Positions 20,497 through 33,000 of a stretch of DNA of 64,000 bases are shown in pieces (the first letter of the stretch is position 1; every line of letters begins with the position of its first letter). Both the position numbers and the translations under genes were made by a program. The notes beneath the pieces are model-generated. The model was not told where the DNA came from, did not search any database, and was given only the letters and a program-made list of their open reading frames with translations. The DNA comes from Gonium pectorale (taxonomy: Eukaryota; Chlorophyta; Chlorophyceae; Chlamydomonadales; Volvocaceae), in contig LSYV01000002.1 in NCBI GenBank assembly GCA_001584585.1, forward strand, positions 1,172,496-1,236,495, read 5' to 3'.

Positions 20497-22487
20497 CTTA
20501 CGATCCTCAAGCACTCAGATGGGAATGCTGAACGCAACAGTGATCGGGTTGATACTTTTAATATACCTAAGCAATAAGGAGGACAAATGGCTGCCTCTCT
20601 ACATACTCGTACGGGGCATTAGCTGAGCCCCGTTACCAAACCCCGCCATACTGTACCCAGCCCGAAGCCCCAACTCCACCCCCATCCTGACAAACTAAAA
20701 CCCCGAATGGTATGCCGTGGAATGCACCTAACAACTGTGCATGCCCCCCCTGCCCGGGCCTCACACAGGTTTGGTGCCTGACACGTCAGAGACGTACAGT
20801 AATGGCGGGAATTTCATAAGCTATCCGCTACGGAAAGAAGTGAGACCAGGCTCCTGCTCGGAATCTTACCCCTTCTTGACCAGCGAGCGCAGCCGTAGTG
20901 ACGTTTTGGCGCGAAGCCGTTTAGCCCACTTGCGAGGCAAACACGATGCATAACGTCGTGTAATTATGTGCTTAAAGGCACCCCTACACCTGGCTATCCT
21001 GCATTTTGTGTGCCCCATACCCATTCAAGGCACGAGCGTCAGGAGAATCGGCGGCGCAGGCGGCGCAGGCCGGCGGAACGAGCAAGCTGTAGACGCTTGC
21101 AAGTACCTGTAGACCCAAGAACCTTTATGGGTGAAGGGGTGAAGATGTGTCGGCACTACAACTGGATGCTTGCACCAGTGAGGAGTGCTTCTTGCCTGCG
21201 GTATCAGTATGTCTCCTTGCCTTTGCAGCAGGTACACGCTGTTGCCCGTTTCCGTGTCTGTGCTTGGCCACTCTCGCGTGTGCAAGTCTGGGATGTGTGA
21301 AGATGAATACCACGTTTTTTAGTGCAGTACTTAGTGTTTTTTTTAGTGTTACAAGCTTAACCATGACCCAACCGTACTGCTGCCCGGTCAGGCTTCCCTT
21401 CCATGCAGGCCCACGGCCATGCCATGGGGCCCGTACAATCCGACCTTACGGAGACTTCAGGGCTAAGGCAGGCAGGCAACAGCATCAAACCATAGTACAA
21501 CGAAACGCCTGGCGCCCAGGACTGCTCGCTAACGCATTCACCACATCACGGCTTTACGGCCAGTAATGCAATCGTCCCATTACGTACCCATTCGCCAGGT
21601 CGCCGACTCCAATGGCAGCGGGCAACTGGAGCATGAATATGAGATGAATAAGCTTCCATTATAGCCCTGCTCCCGCAATTGCTGGCATCAACAGCTGTGG
21701 GCACGTGCTAAAGCGTATGGACCGGACCTGGGCCCTCGCAGCAGCTGCTGCAAACACCCACGCTCCGACACGCATCAAACACCCGCAACGTCACGCAGTT
21801 AGCACGACTCCCGCACTCCCCCAGTGGAGGTGGAGGCCTCCACAACCCAGCCTTATAACATACACACGTGCATGTGTAGAGGGTTTACGGGCTGCCGGCT
21901 AGGATGCCCATGCTAGCTACATCTTACACCGCATACGTAACACACGTGCATCTGCGGCTGCACGGCGTACGGCACCCTGCAACAGACATGGCAACAACCT
22001 GAGCGCATCTCCCTGAGCCCATGTCCCGTACGTTTTTTACGCATCGGACATACTCCCTGACAGGATCGAAGGCATCCATGCACCGGTCCCCCAGAAGAGG
22101 GCCGAGCGGCAAACCCCATCCGCAATGATACACTCGCGGCCAATGCCTTCTTTATGCATGGAATGGCTCGTAGTGCCCATCAGACAGCTAGCGGCCAGGG
22201 AGCCTCGTGCCGTCCAGCCGGAGAGTCCAGCTAAAGCAAATATCTACGGTCAAAGGCAATTAATAAATACCTAGGGAGTCCACGCTCCACAAAACCCAGG
22301 CCCTCGCTGACTACCGTGAAGGCCGCCAGCACGCGTTGGTCTAGCCACACCTGGCCCTCCAACTCATCCTACTTTACCAGTTCCTTGCCCCTGGCCCACA
22401 GCCGTGACCGAGTTTCAATCAGGCGGTGGTAAAACATTCAAAAGCCCACCCGATTTGGTCGCCTGCAGCCCTCTTAACGGCTTGAGC
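20497..22487. other. Intergenic, nothing recognised apart from a poly(A) signal
   Basis: It holds the upstream region of the proteasome gene and the 3' UTR of the DA1-type gene. There is a T-rich patch at about 21314-21345. No exon is supported. Confidence 0.4.
21924..21928 (-). terminator. Candidate polyadenylation signal of the DA1-type gene
   Basis: TGTAA on the minus strand, about 560 bp after the stop at 22488. Confidence 0.45.
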
Positions 22488-25400
22488 TCACGGCGGGGGC
22501 GTGTAGCTGCCGTACATCTTCAAGTTCTGGATCATGGCCGTCAGGCCGTGAGACTGGAACGCCTCCATGGCCTCCCGGAACCCGTCGCCGTACACCTCGC
22601 TGGTGTCCGTGCGGATCTGGTACGAGAAGAAGCTGGCAAGGCGCTGCTCCTCGGGCTCCTGCGGGTGTATGCGGCAAAACCGGCTTGCTGCCGCCATCAT
22701 CGCAACCGAACCAGCACTCGCAACGCACACGCAAGACGGGATGTAGACGAAAACCAACGTCGAAACCAAGAACCCAAGCACAGCATGTACAAACACGACT
22801 CCCCACCCGCGGCATGGCATGACCCAAACGCCGCTTCCTGGGCCCTGCCGTCCGTCCCCCGCCATTCCTTTGCTCAGCGCTCCTCCCACGCCGCGCCCCA
22901 CCCCTCCCTTCTCCCAGCACGCGCCCAACGCCTCACCCCTTGAAGCAGCTCGTGCTGCCTGTCCAGCCACAGGCACGCCATCAGCTGGCACAGCCCCTCC
23001 TCTGCCCGCAGCGGCAGCCCGACCAGGCCCGCCATGCGCAGCCACGCGTGCATCAGCTCGTGCGCCATGATGCTGCCGCTCAGCAGCCGCGGAAGGCCGT
23101 ACAGCAGCAGCAGGGTGCTGACGTGGCAGTGCGCGCGCTGGGGGCCGGTGGAGGAGGCGGGCGAGCAGAAGGCGGTGGGGCTGGCCGTGGGGGAGACCGC
23201 GGTGGCGACGGAGCGGAGGCCGCCGCCCAGTCCGCGCAGAATGGCAGGGATGTGGCTGCGCGGGGCGGGAAAGGGAGCGCACCGGAAAGGCGCCCGTGGT
23301 TGTTAGAAGGAAAATCCGAGGTTTGCGCCACCGATGTCCCTGCGCCTGGTGTTTGTGCGCCCCAGGCTCGGCAGGTTCGGCAGCTCGCGCCCCCGCCTAC
23401 CCCACCTGTAGACCTGCGCCACGCACAGCCCACGAACGTGGAACACCGGGGCACCCTCGCTGTCGTCGCGGCCCTCTGCCGTCGCGTGCTCGTTCAGGGT
23501 GGGCCCGTCCACAAGCAGCAGCGGGGGCTGCGGGCCACGGGGAGGGGCAAGGGGGGACGCGCGGGACACGTGCCAGTGTCAGCAGCCTCCAGGCAGTGTT
23601 CAGGAGGAGTACAGCCGGGATCGTGGGCGCGGAGCCGCTCAGCCTCCCCTTGTTGGGCCCACCGAACCCACCTTGTAGGGGTGCGGCAGCCTCATCTCCT
23701 CGGCGTAGAACCGGAGCACCTCGTCGTATAGCGGCTGCGCTTCCCGCGTGTCCAGCACCGTGCCGGACAGGCACTGCAGGCACAGCGGCCGGCCGTCGGG
23801 GAGCGGGGCCCACTCCTCGCCTGCGGGAGTGAAGACCGAAGGGCAGAGAGAACGCAACCGAAGGGTTTGGGGCCGGCGTCTGGATAAAAGGTGCGACGAG
23901 GCACACGGTTCGGACAAGGCGGGGTACCGCCCCTCACGCAAGCAACCCTCCTAACGCGTGTGATGACCCACTCCCCGGTCGCGGCCCCCTCCGCCTAACC
24001 ACTGACGCGTCGCGCCCCGTTCCCTTGCATGCACCGCCCCCTCTCTTCGCCGTCCCCTCCCCTGCCCATGCACACACCCTGCTTCTGCAGCCGCGAGCAC
24101 GCGCAGCACCTCGTGAGCTGCTCCTCGCCGTGGCTGGTGCAGTAGCGCTGCCGCCAGAAGCCGTTCTCCCTGTAGGCGATGCGGCCGTCGGGGCCGGGCG
24201 CGATGTAGACGCCGCACACCTCGCACACCGGGTGGTGCGCGTGGCGGTAGCAATCGGCGTGGTAGGGCCGCGGGTCGCCCGGGTGCATGTTGTAGGAGAA
24301 GGAGCCGCGGCCCGTGCTGATGGGCTCGGAGCAGAAGGCACACCTGCGCGAGAGGGGGGAATGGATAGACAGGGTTTCATAGTAACGAACAGGCTGGGCG
24401 AGGTGGGAGCGCCCACCTCGAAATGGAAAACGGGCCGGGGGTTGGGGGTGGGGGGCGGGGCGGGGGATGGTGGAGGAGGCGAGGAGGTTGGGCCGCAATC
24501 CCGCTGAAGAAGCTCGAGGCGCACGCCGTCCCGCTCCCATCCGCGGAGGAACGAAAGCAAGGGCGAGGAAAGGAGGTCAACGGCTGTAGGTTTGCACGGT
24601 GTTTTGAGGTTTAGGAAGGATGACGGGACAGGGAGGGAGGCTTGTCGAAGCCAGAAAGCTGGGGTGTGAACAACGCCTCGAATCAGCGGGGCGCACCCCC
24701 TAGGTTCGTCACCTGGACACGCAGAGCCGCGACAGACGCGGGCCCGCGCTGCCCGCGTCTACACACTAGTGGGGGTTGGAGGCAGTATCCGCAGCGGCCG
24801 GGAGCCCGCGGCGCACCTGAAGCAGCCGGTGTGCCACTTGCGGCCCATCCCCGTGATGCAGTCGCTGGAGAACAGACCGAAGCCGCGGCCGCAGCCGGCG
24901 CAGGCGTTGGGGTCACTGAACAGCTGCGGCGCCGGAGGCGCGGGCGGTGACGCCGGCGAGGCCGTGCCCACCCGCGGCGGCGGCGTGCAGCCGCCGCAGC
25001 TGCCATTAGCGGCGGCACCTCCGCCTACACTGCCTCCGCAGCTGGGACTGCTGCGGCCACTGGTGGATGTCCCAAGGCCCAAGGTGCCCCTGCCGCTGAA
25101 GCTGGCTTCGAGGCCGCCGCCTGCGCCTCCAATGCCGCCTCCGAGGCTCCTGCCGTTGCTGCCAGCGCTCCTCCCCCTGCTGTCGACGCCGCTCGTCGCA
25201 CCGCCACCGCCGCCGCCGCCAGCCATCATGCCGCTCGGGCCCGTGGCGCTCTTACTCCGTCCCACCGGCGGCAAAACCGATCCCGACCCAAACCCGTAGC
25301 CAGCCTGGGGGCTCGGCTCAGGAGTCGCCGCGAAGACGCTGGGCATGTGGGCATGTGGCCGTGAGCCTGAGGCCCCTCCTGCTCCCGGCACCAAGCTGCT

Positions 25401-26182
25401 GCCGCCGGCTGTGGCAGACACCCTACCTGCATCCGCCTTGGGGGAGACGGGGCCCAAGCCGTGGCCTCCCCACGTCACACCACGAGCGTGCTGGGGCGAG
25501 ACAGACGAGGCACTCCGGTTGTGGCTGCTGGGCGGCGGGCCGGTCGCTGTGGCCTGAGGCATCGCCGAGGAGGAGCGCTGGTGCGATGGAGCCGGCCGGG
25601 ATGGAAGCGGAGCGGGCGCGGCAAGGCGCTCCCGCGGAGTGGGGAGCGGCATGCGCACGGGGAAGATGTGCGGGGGCGAGCCCAGGCCCGGGGGCAGGCC
25701 CGCCGGCCGTGCCGAGGACGCGGCTGCGGCGGGCTGCTGCGCTGCAGGCTGCGGTTGCGAGGGCTGATGCCGCGACACTGGTGAGATGTACCGGTTTGAG
25801 GAGGAAGAAGAGGACGGCTGGTGTGTGGGCGGGGGGGCGTGGTGCGGCGCCATGGACGGGGGGTGCGACCCCGCTCCGGGAGCGGAAGTAGGATTTGCGT
25901 GGGACCGCTGACCAGGACCGGGCGAGAGACCGCTGGGTGCAACGCCTGCTTTGCCTGTTGGCAGTAGTTGCATCGGCAGTGGCAGGCGCCCTCGTTAGCC
26001 GGTTCAGCAAGCCCGTTTGGCAAGAATACAGTATACAACATGTTATCGATGAACTCGTGGGAACGCCAAAGTATACATGGTTGGGAGGCAGACGAACCTG
26101 GGGACGCGAGGCTCGCACTCAGGGCAAGCGCCAGGGCCAGCTCCTCCTCTTCTGGCGTTGTGGGCGCATAGTGTAGAGTCAT
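22488..26182 (-). CDS. DA1-family protein: UIM, LIM domains and DA1-type zinc peptidase
   Basis: Eight exons: 26182-26098, 25954-24817, 24343-24078, 23820-23672, 23527-23401, 23256-22937, 22658-22488 make 751 residues (seven blocks listed; the 25954 acceptor could instead be the AG nine bases later). Order: ubiquitin-interacting motif EEEELALALALSAS at 11-24; ~350-residue S/G/P/A-rich linker; LIM domain (CAGCGRGFG..., HTGCFRCAFC) and LIM-like zinc region (HHPVCEVCG, RCCACSRLQ) about 380-497; then the DA1 domain (LPDGRPLCLQCL, LLLYGLPRLLSGSIMAHE) with HELMH 654-658 and EEG 674-676, the metallopeptidase ligands. Plant DA1 is a ubiquitin-activated peptidase limiting organ growth. The target in an alga is unknown. 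The 23401/23256 junction is least certain: phase forces donor G|GTAGGC rather than the nearby CAG|GTGGGG. Confidence 0.88.
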
Positions 26183-27010
26183 GGTTGTGTTGGTACAAGG
26201 GCGTAAGGGAGCCTGACAGTAAGAGTGACAGGTGCGTCAAGGATAGCACAAACAAGTCCGTGCTTGCATGTAGGCCCTGGCGCAGCCGCGCCGTGCCCTC
26301 GCTGAGTGTATGCTGGAGTTGCGGTGGGTGGGCCCGTCCTACGTTGTCACAGGAAACCAGGATCCAGAATTATTGCAGTCGCGATTGTACGCGATGTCCC
26401 CTGAGCCTTCCGTCGCGTTACGTTGTCAACCTTCTGTCGGTAGCGAGTACGCTCAGCGTACTCGAAACCGAGCTGCCTCGCCTAAATGCGGGGGGCCGGG
26501 CCGGTGACAGTCCAATAGCAAGCTGCCATGCCCGGCTTCTAATGCAGCCATATATACAGGGCTTGCAGACAATCTGCAATCTCTCGGGTCCGTCCCCTAA
26601 GCGAGTCACTCGAGGAGTCAACCCTCGCATCAACGGTGTCCCCACATGCCCTGGTCGATGCCACGCTTGCTGAGGCGGCAAGTGCTGCCTGACGCTGCCC
26701 TTGCCCATTTCTCGCTAGTCCCGGATTACCCCGGCTCACCCATGTGCACAACAGAGACTGCATACCGCATGCACGGCTGGCCCCAGTGCACCTTTTTCGC
26801 CATCCCACCCATGCGCGATGCACTACGATCTCTACCAATAGGGTCCACGAACGCAGATTGCAGCTCCTGCGACCCCGCGCTGCGACCTGCACCAGCCTGC
26901 AAAACGCAAGACCGCAGGGCCATGTTACCGCAGCGCATCAGAGCAGCGCCCCGCCATGCATTTCGCACGGCCCCCTACCCACCTACCCACCCCCCGAGCC
27001 CCGGCTCCCG
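26183..27010. other. Intergenic between tandem minus-strand genes
   Basis: It holds the kinesin 3' UTR and the upstream region of the DA1-type gene. Open frames here lack any family feature. Confidence 0.4.
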
Positions 27011-30000
27011 TCACCGCCGCCACTTGCTCCCGCCCGCCGCCCTGTGTATCCGTGCCAGGATGCGCTGCCGCTCCACCTCCGCCTCCTCCTTAGCCACCCG
27101 CAGCTCCTCCACTACCGCCGCCCGCTGCCGCGCGTACTCCCGCTGGAGCCGCTCCGCAGCCCGTGGGTCGGCGGCCTCCGCCGCGCCCGCCCCTCCACCC
27201 CCTCCGCCCGGCGCCGGCGCCCCGCCCCGCCGCCGGCCCGGCACCGGCGCGAACCGTGATCCCCGCGGCGGAGCCACGGCGTGCAACGCGCCGATGTTGA
27301 AGGGGTTGATGGGCTGCTGGGCCCCCGGTGTGACGGGGCCGCCGATGTCGACTGCGCCGCCGCCGCCGCCGCCGGGCGTGCTGGGCGCGGTGGCACTGGA
27401 TGTGTCGGGCGTGGCGTAGCCCGAAGCCGATGCCGAGTGGGCTCCCGTGTGCGAGGAGGGCTGGGAGGAGGCCTGGGACTGGTACGAGTTATAGGAGGCG
27501 TGGCTGTGGCTGTGGGCAAAAAACTGCGAGGATGCTGCTGGGCCGGCGCTGGCGGCGCCGCCATATGTGGCGTCGTACGGCGATAAGTACGGGCCGTCGA
27601 AGGCGCCGGCGGCGGCGGCTGGAGAGAAGAACGCCAGCCGCTCGGATGGCACGGAGGGGTTATGGTGCCGCGAGCGCGCCGAGGCCGCCTGCTCTGCTAG
27701 CGACGCCGCCGCGGCGGCGTCCCGCGCGGCGGAGCCGCTTCCGCTTCCGCCACCGCCGGCTCCTGAGCGCAGGGGATCCTTGACGCTAACGCGCAGCCCC
27801 GCGCCAAAGTGCTGCGCCGGCGGCGGCGGCGCCCGCCGGGGGACGCCCTCCGTGGCGGAGACGGCTGCACGCCGCGCGCCGACGCGAGCCTGTCCTCGCG
27901 CTCCCGCTCCTCCTGCGCCTCCTGGATATACCGCTCCCGCTCCCGCTGCATGAAGTCGGCCGGCAGCAGGGGGCCAGGGCTCGGCGCCGCGCGGCGGATG
28001 CGCGCAACGGCCGACGCGCCGCTGCCCCCCGGCAGCGCGTGGTGCATGACCACTGCCCACTTGGCGGGGAAGGCCTCCGCCACGCGGCGCTCGATCTCCA
28101 TATAGTACAGATCCGAGGTGGGGTCCACGCCCTCGCGTTCTACCAGCTGGTCGTGAACCTGGGGTTTGCGTGGGAGAGGGAGCACGGGGGAGGGGGGCTC
28201 AGTCCGGCGAGGGGCCAGGATCCACGGCGTTTAGCGGGGAAGCGGTAAACCTTGGTCAGGACTGGTTGCTGAGAAACGGTGTACATGGCGGTCGGGAGGG
28301 GGGGAGGTGGTGCTGCACGAATGTTGCTGTACGAAGCTAGGGATAGGTTGGGGGCGAGAGGTTGGCCGGGCCGTGACGCGCCCGGATGCGCGGCCTCATC
28401 CGCGCAGGGAGGAGGTGGGCCGGGTCCCAGGTCCGGGTCAATTCGCTGTGGGCGAGGAACCGCCGTACACGGTACACACAGCACGCACCTCGTACGCGTA
28501 CGACGTCATCTCGAAGTCCGTACCGAACCAGCCGTTGCGCTCCGCCCACTTGAGTGCGCGCACGTCGGGCCGCGGCTCGCCGGACTCCTCCTCGTCCCCG
28601 CTCCCGCCGCCGTCGCCGCCCTCCGCCGCTGCGGACGCGCCGCCGCCGCTGCCGCCAGCCGCGGCGCCACCGGGTCGCCGTGCGGGGCTGGTCCGCTCCT
28701 TGGCGGGTGGGCCGGCCAGCAGCGAGTTCGGGCCAGCGTTGGCCATGCCGCCGCCAGCCGCCATGAGCTGCTGGAACTCGGCCTCCATAGCCGCGAGGTC
28801 GGGAAACTCCGCAAGGGCTGGCGGCGGCGGCGGAGCCAGGGAACGGTCGACGGCGGCGGACCGAAGCGCCGGAGGCGTCGCAAGCGGCGACGTGCTCGCG
28901 CCCACGGCGTCCGAGCTGCCGGGAGGCAGCGGCGGCAACGCGCTGGTGTAGCCGTAGAGCAACGCAGCCGGATCCGCCGTGAGGTACGCGGGGCGTGAGC
29001 TCGCCCCTCCGGCGCCGCCGCCACCTCCGGCGCCGCCAGCGGCGGCCACAGCGGCGGCGCCGCCGTTGCGCCCCACGGAGCGCGCGCGGTTGGCGCCCCT
29101 CCGCTTCGGCGACGCCGAGGCACGCCCTGCCCCTCCTCCTGCCCCTCCCCCACCGCCGGCGCTGCTAGGCAGGCCCTCCGATGACGCTGCAAGCTGCGCG
29201 CGGGTAGGCGAAGACGCCGCACGGCCGTACGGTGAGGCCCCCAGCGGCTGGAGCTGCTTACGGCTGTTGCCGCTTGACGGCGCCCAGGCCTGCTTGATAC
29301 GACTGTGACCGCCGCCAGTGGCTCCGCCTGGCGGTGTTGGGAGGTCGTCGGATGGCGCGGATCCGGGGCTGGGCAGGTCTCCGGCCGACACGTGGGTCGG
29401 CGCGGAGCGGGGGGCGGGCCCGGGCTCTAAGCCGGCGTGGCCGCTGGTCAGGGGCGACCCATGGGACACTGAGACCCGCAGCACCCGCCCGCGGCCGTCC
29501 GGCTGCGAGGGCGAGGCAGAAGTCGACGGGCCGTTGTCCAATCCTGGCGGCTTTGGCAGTAGGGACTTGCCCGACTTTGCCGACAGAGGCTGCAGGGTCT
29601 TGGCTCGTCCCGGCGGTGGTAGCGGCAGCGCCCGCGCCGGCGATGCTGTCTCCCTCGCGCTCGACGGCGCCGACGATGGCGCCCTCTGAGGCGACGCCGG
29701 CGGCGCCGCCGGGGGTGCCGCCGTCCGCGGCGGTGTCACCACACCCGTCATCCCGGCAGCCGCCGCGGCGGCGGCAGCGCTGGCGCGCAGGGCCTCGGGC
29801 AGCGCTGCCATGACGGCGGCTGGGTCGGCCCCGAGGGACAGCTGCTGCAGGGCGGTTGCGAGCTGGGCGTTCTCCTGCCGCAGCTGGCTGATCACCTTGC
29901 GCAGGTCCACAACCAGTTGGTCCTGACGGTGGCGATGGGAGCGAGGGGGAGAGGCAGGGGCGCAGCGAGGCGGGGCATTCTACATCCGGGCGGGTGGGCT

Positions 30001-33000
30001 CTGCTCCGGGCAGCACAGCGCAGCGCTGCCCATGCCTCCTCTGCTTCCCTCCCCGTGATGCGTCCCTTGACACCGCGGCCCTCATCCTCCCCGCCCCCCG
30101 CTCGCACCACCACCACTACCTCCACCACCACCTGAGAATGCTGCTGGCTCCCAGCCCGGTCCATACCATTGTGGCCGCCCATTCCCCGCCCGTGCGGCCC
30201 CGGACACCATCTTCGTAACCCCCTCCACCCCCCACCTGCGGGTCCAGCAGCACCACCGGCTCGGCCTTGATCCTGCTGGCCAGGCTGGCGAAGTGCAGCG
30301 TGTTGAGGCTCTCCTCCGCCGCCCCGCGCATGGGGCCCAGGCACGCCAGCATCAGGCAGCGCCCGCTGCCGCGCAGGCCGTCCCACAGCAGCTGCGTCAG
30401 CTTGGAGTCGCGGTAGGGGACGAAGGGTGCGGCGGCGGCGGAGGAGGAAGGGGCGCTGCTGCGGGCCGACAGCGCGGCGAGCACCTGCGCGTTGGGGCGC
30501 AGAAGATGAGCGGCTTACCGGTAGACAGTTCTTCGGGGTAAATGGCAGTGCCTGGGAACACAGGAGTCGTAAAGTGCTGCTGTGCAGGGCGGGGAATGGA
30601 AAGGACACTTGTCCGCCTGGCGGGCCCCTTCCTCGCCAGTCGCTTGCGGAACCGACGCTCGCCCCCGCCCTGTCCGCAATCCGGAGAAGCACTGCGACGC
30701 GCGGCATGGTGGCATATCCTGTGCTTACCACCTATCACCCCCTCCGTGCCGCACCTGCCCAAGAGTGAAGAGGCTCTTGTTGATGGCGCCCGTCTCCCGT
30801 ATGGCCCCCCGCTCCGTGTTGCCCGTGTCCTTGAGCCGCTCGCTGCCCGCCAGGTCCACCAGGCACAGCTTGCCGTACCTGGGGAAAGGGGGGAGGGGTC
30901 GAGGAACACGGTTTGAGAGCAACGCGCTGGACGCCAAGCAGCACGGGGGTGGGAGGGTGGTTGCGTCCGTCCGGGGTCAATGAGGCGCGGGGGAGGCCCC
31001 ACTTTCACAGCGGGCCGGAGTGGCCGTCGTGTGGCGCTGGCAAGGGGCCCACACGCTGGGTTGGTTCACTAGCTTGAGCCACAAAGCACAGCGACGCTTG
31101 TGCGGTTGTGGGCACTGGGTTGCCTTTCGTGGCACTGTCGCGAGCGAAGCCGCCGCCGCGCCTGCTTTCCGCCCCCCCCCCACAGCAGGCGGCAGTGCAT
31201 ACAACCCCCATTTGACGGCCCCACCGCTCACTCCCCGTCACCCTTACTGCCACCAACACTCACACTTCCCTTACCCTGCCCGTCCGGCCTCTCCCACTGC
31301 ATGCCCCGCCCTCACGCACCGCCGCACGCCGCCCTTGGCTCCCTGCTGCCCGCCCTGCGCCTCGCCGCCCTGCTCCCCGTCCTGCGCCGCGGCCTCCCGC
31401 GACCCGAACACAAAGGTCATTAGGCAGTGCGAGCGGCTGCTGTACTCGTTCAGCTTGTGGCTGCGCGTGTGGCGGTGCTGCAGCGCCCGCACGCAGACGC
31501 GCAGCGCCGAAGAGTCGGTGGGGCAGGACGCCTGCGTGAGGCCGCTGACCGCGAAGCCGTCGCGCGCGTCCTTGCGGACCTGTGCGGGGCGGGGGCCGGG
31601 GTCGTAAGAAGCGGGCAGATTAGGCACATGGGTCGGACGGGAGCGTAGGGGCCAAACGCGAATTGGGAAGCGCGTGGGCTTCCGCGGGGTGTTGGGGCTC
31701 TAGCGCAAGGGCACTTTAGACCGTTCGGTGACAGCTGTGAGTTAGGGCCTGATGAGTTAGGGCCTGATGTAACGTCCATTGGCAGTCGCCTTCTTCGGTT
31801 TGTAGCTTGCCGAGCCCGTGTGAGACCGGCATGCTGCCGCGAGGCCGCACGATAGGCGCAGCACCTGCAGGACCGACCGGCGGCGACCCAGCCGCACCAC
31901 GGCCGCGAGGCAGCTCGCAGGCAGGCTTCAGCTGCTGCCCTTCAGTCGTCCCCCCCAACCCCAACCTCCAGCCCCCGCAACACTTGAATGCATGTACCGC
32001 CTCTGCCCGTAAGCCATGCCCGCCCCACATCCGCACGTCGCACACATGCCCCAGTAGCCCGCGGTGTGCGGTGTGCCTGCCTCCCTCCGTCTCCGCTCAA
32101 TTTCCCTGCCCTCACCTGCTTAGCTTCAACGATACTACCTAGGTGTACGCAACTCAGCCATCGACACGGACGCCGCCGGCATCTGCGGCACACACCTGGC
32201 GGCTGCCGGACTCCCGGATCGCCGACACCCTCGGAAGCCGGCGAAACCAGGCAAGGACCGGCTTGGCCACCGGACGGGGCAAACGCTGCTGGCGCCCAGC
32301 TCGTCGTCATTCGCTCCCTGTCTCCTTGAACGAGCCCCACCTGCAGCTGCTCGCTCCTACCCTCCCGCACCCACCTCGCACCCAACCTCACGCCGCCCAT
32401 CAACCTACAACGGCTTCCGACCCCCGCGCCCCCCGCTGGCCGCGCGCCCCGCCCCGCTCCACACGATGCCCAGCCGCGCGCCCCTGCCCTTCCAGGTTGC
32501 GGCTTCTCTCCCCGCCCACCTGCAGCTGCTTGCTCCTGTCCGCCCCCAGCAGGTCCGTCACCGCCTCGTTGTACAACTCCACCACCGAGGCGCTCACAGA
32601 CCACTCCACCCCGCCGGAGGCGGAGCGGGCCGCCATGGAGCGGTACGCAGCCGCCAGGCAGCGAGTCAACACGCCATCCTCCGGGTCGATCAACACACTG
32701 CCACCGCCACCGCCACCAGCAGTTCCTGGCGGCGGCTTGGTGCCGCCGGCGAGGTTCTCACCGCCCGACGCCCTGGCGGGCGAGGGCGAAGGGTCGTCGC
32801 CACCGCCGCCTGCGCCGCCGCCGCCAGCGGCGGCGGCTCCGCCACGCCCGCGGCTGAGGCGCGGGCCGATGATGGTGTGGGTTTTCCCGCTGCCTGTCTG
32901 CCCGAAAGCGAATATAGTGACGCAGTAACCGTCCAGCGCCGCCTCCACCAGCTCCTGCATCCCGCACACCTCAAAGAGCTCTTCCTGGGGGCGGCCAGAG

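Noticed and set aside
20497..20514. Upstream extension of the proteasome beta2 frame to 20514
   Set aside because: The first codon there is GTG; the ATG at 20496 gives a normal beta2 propeptide length.
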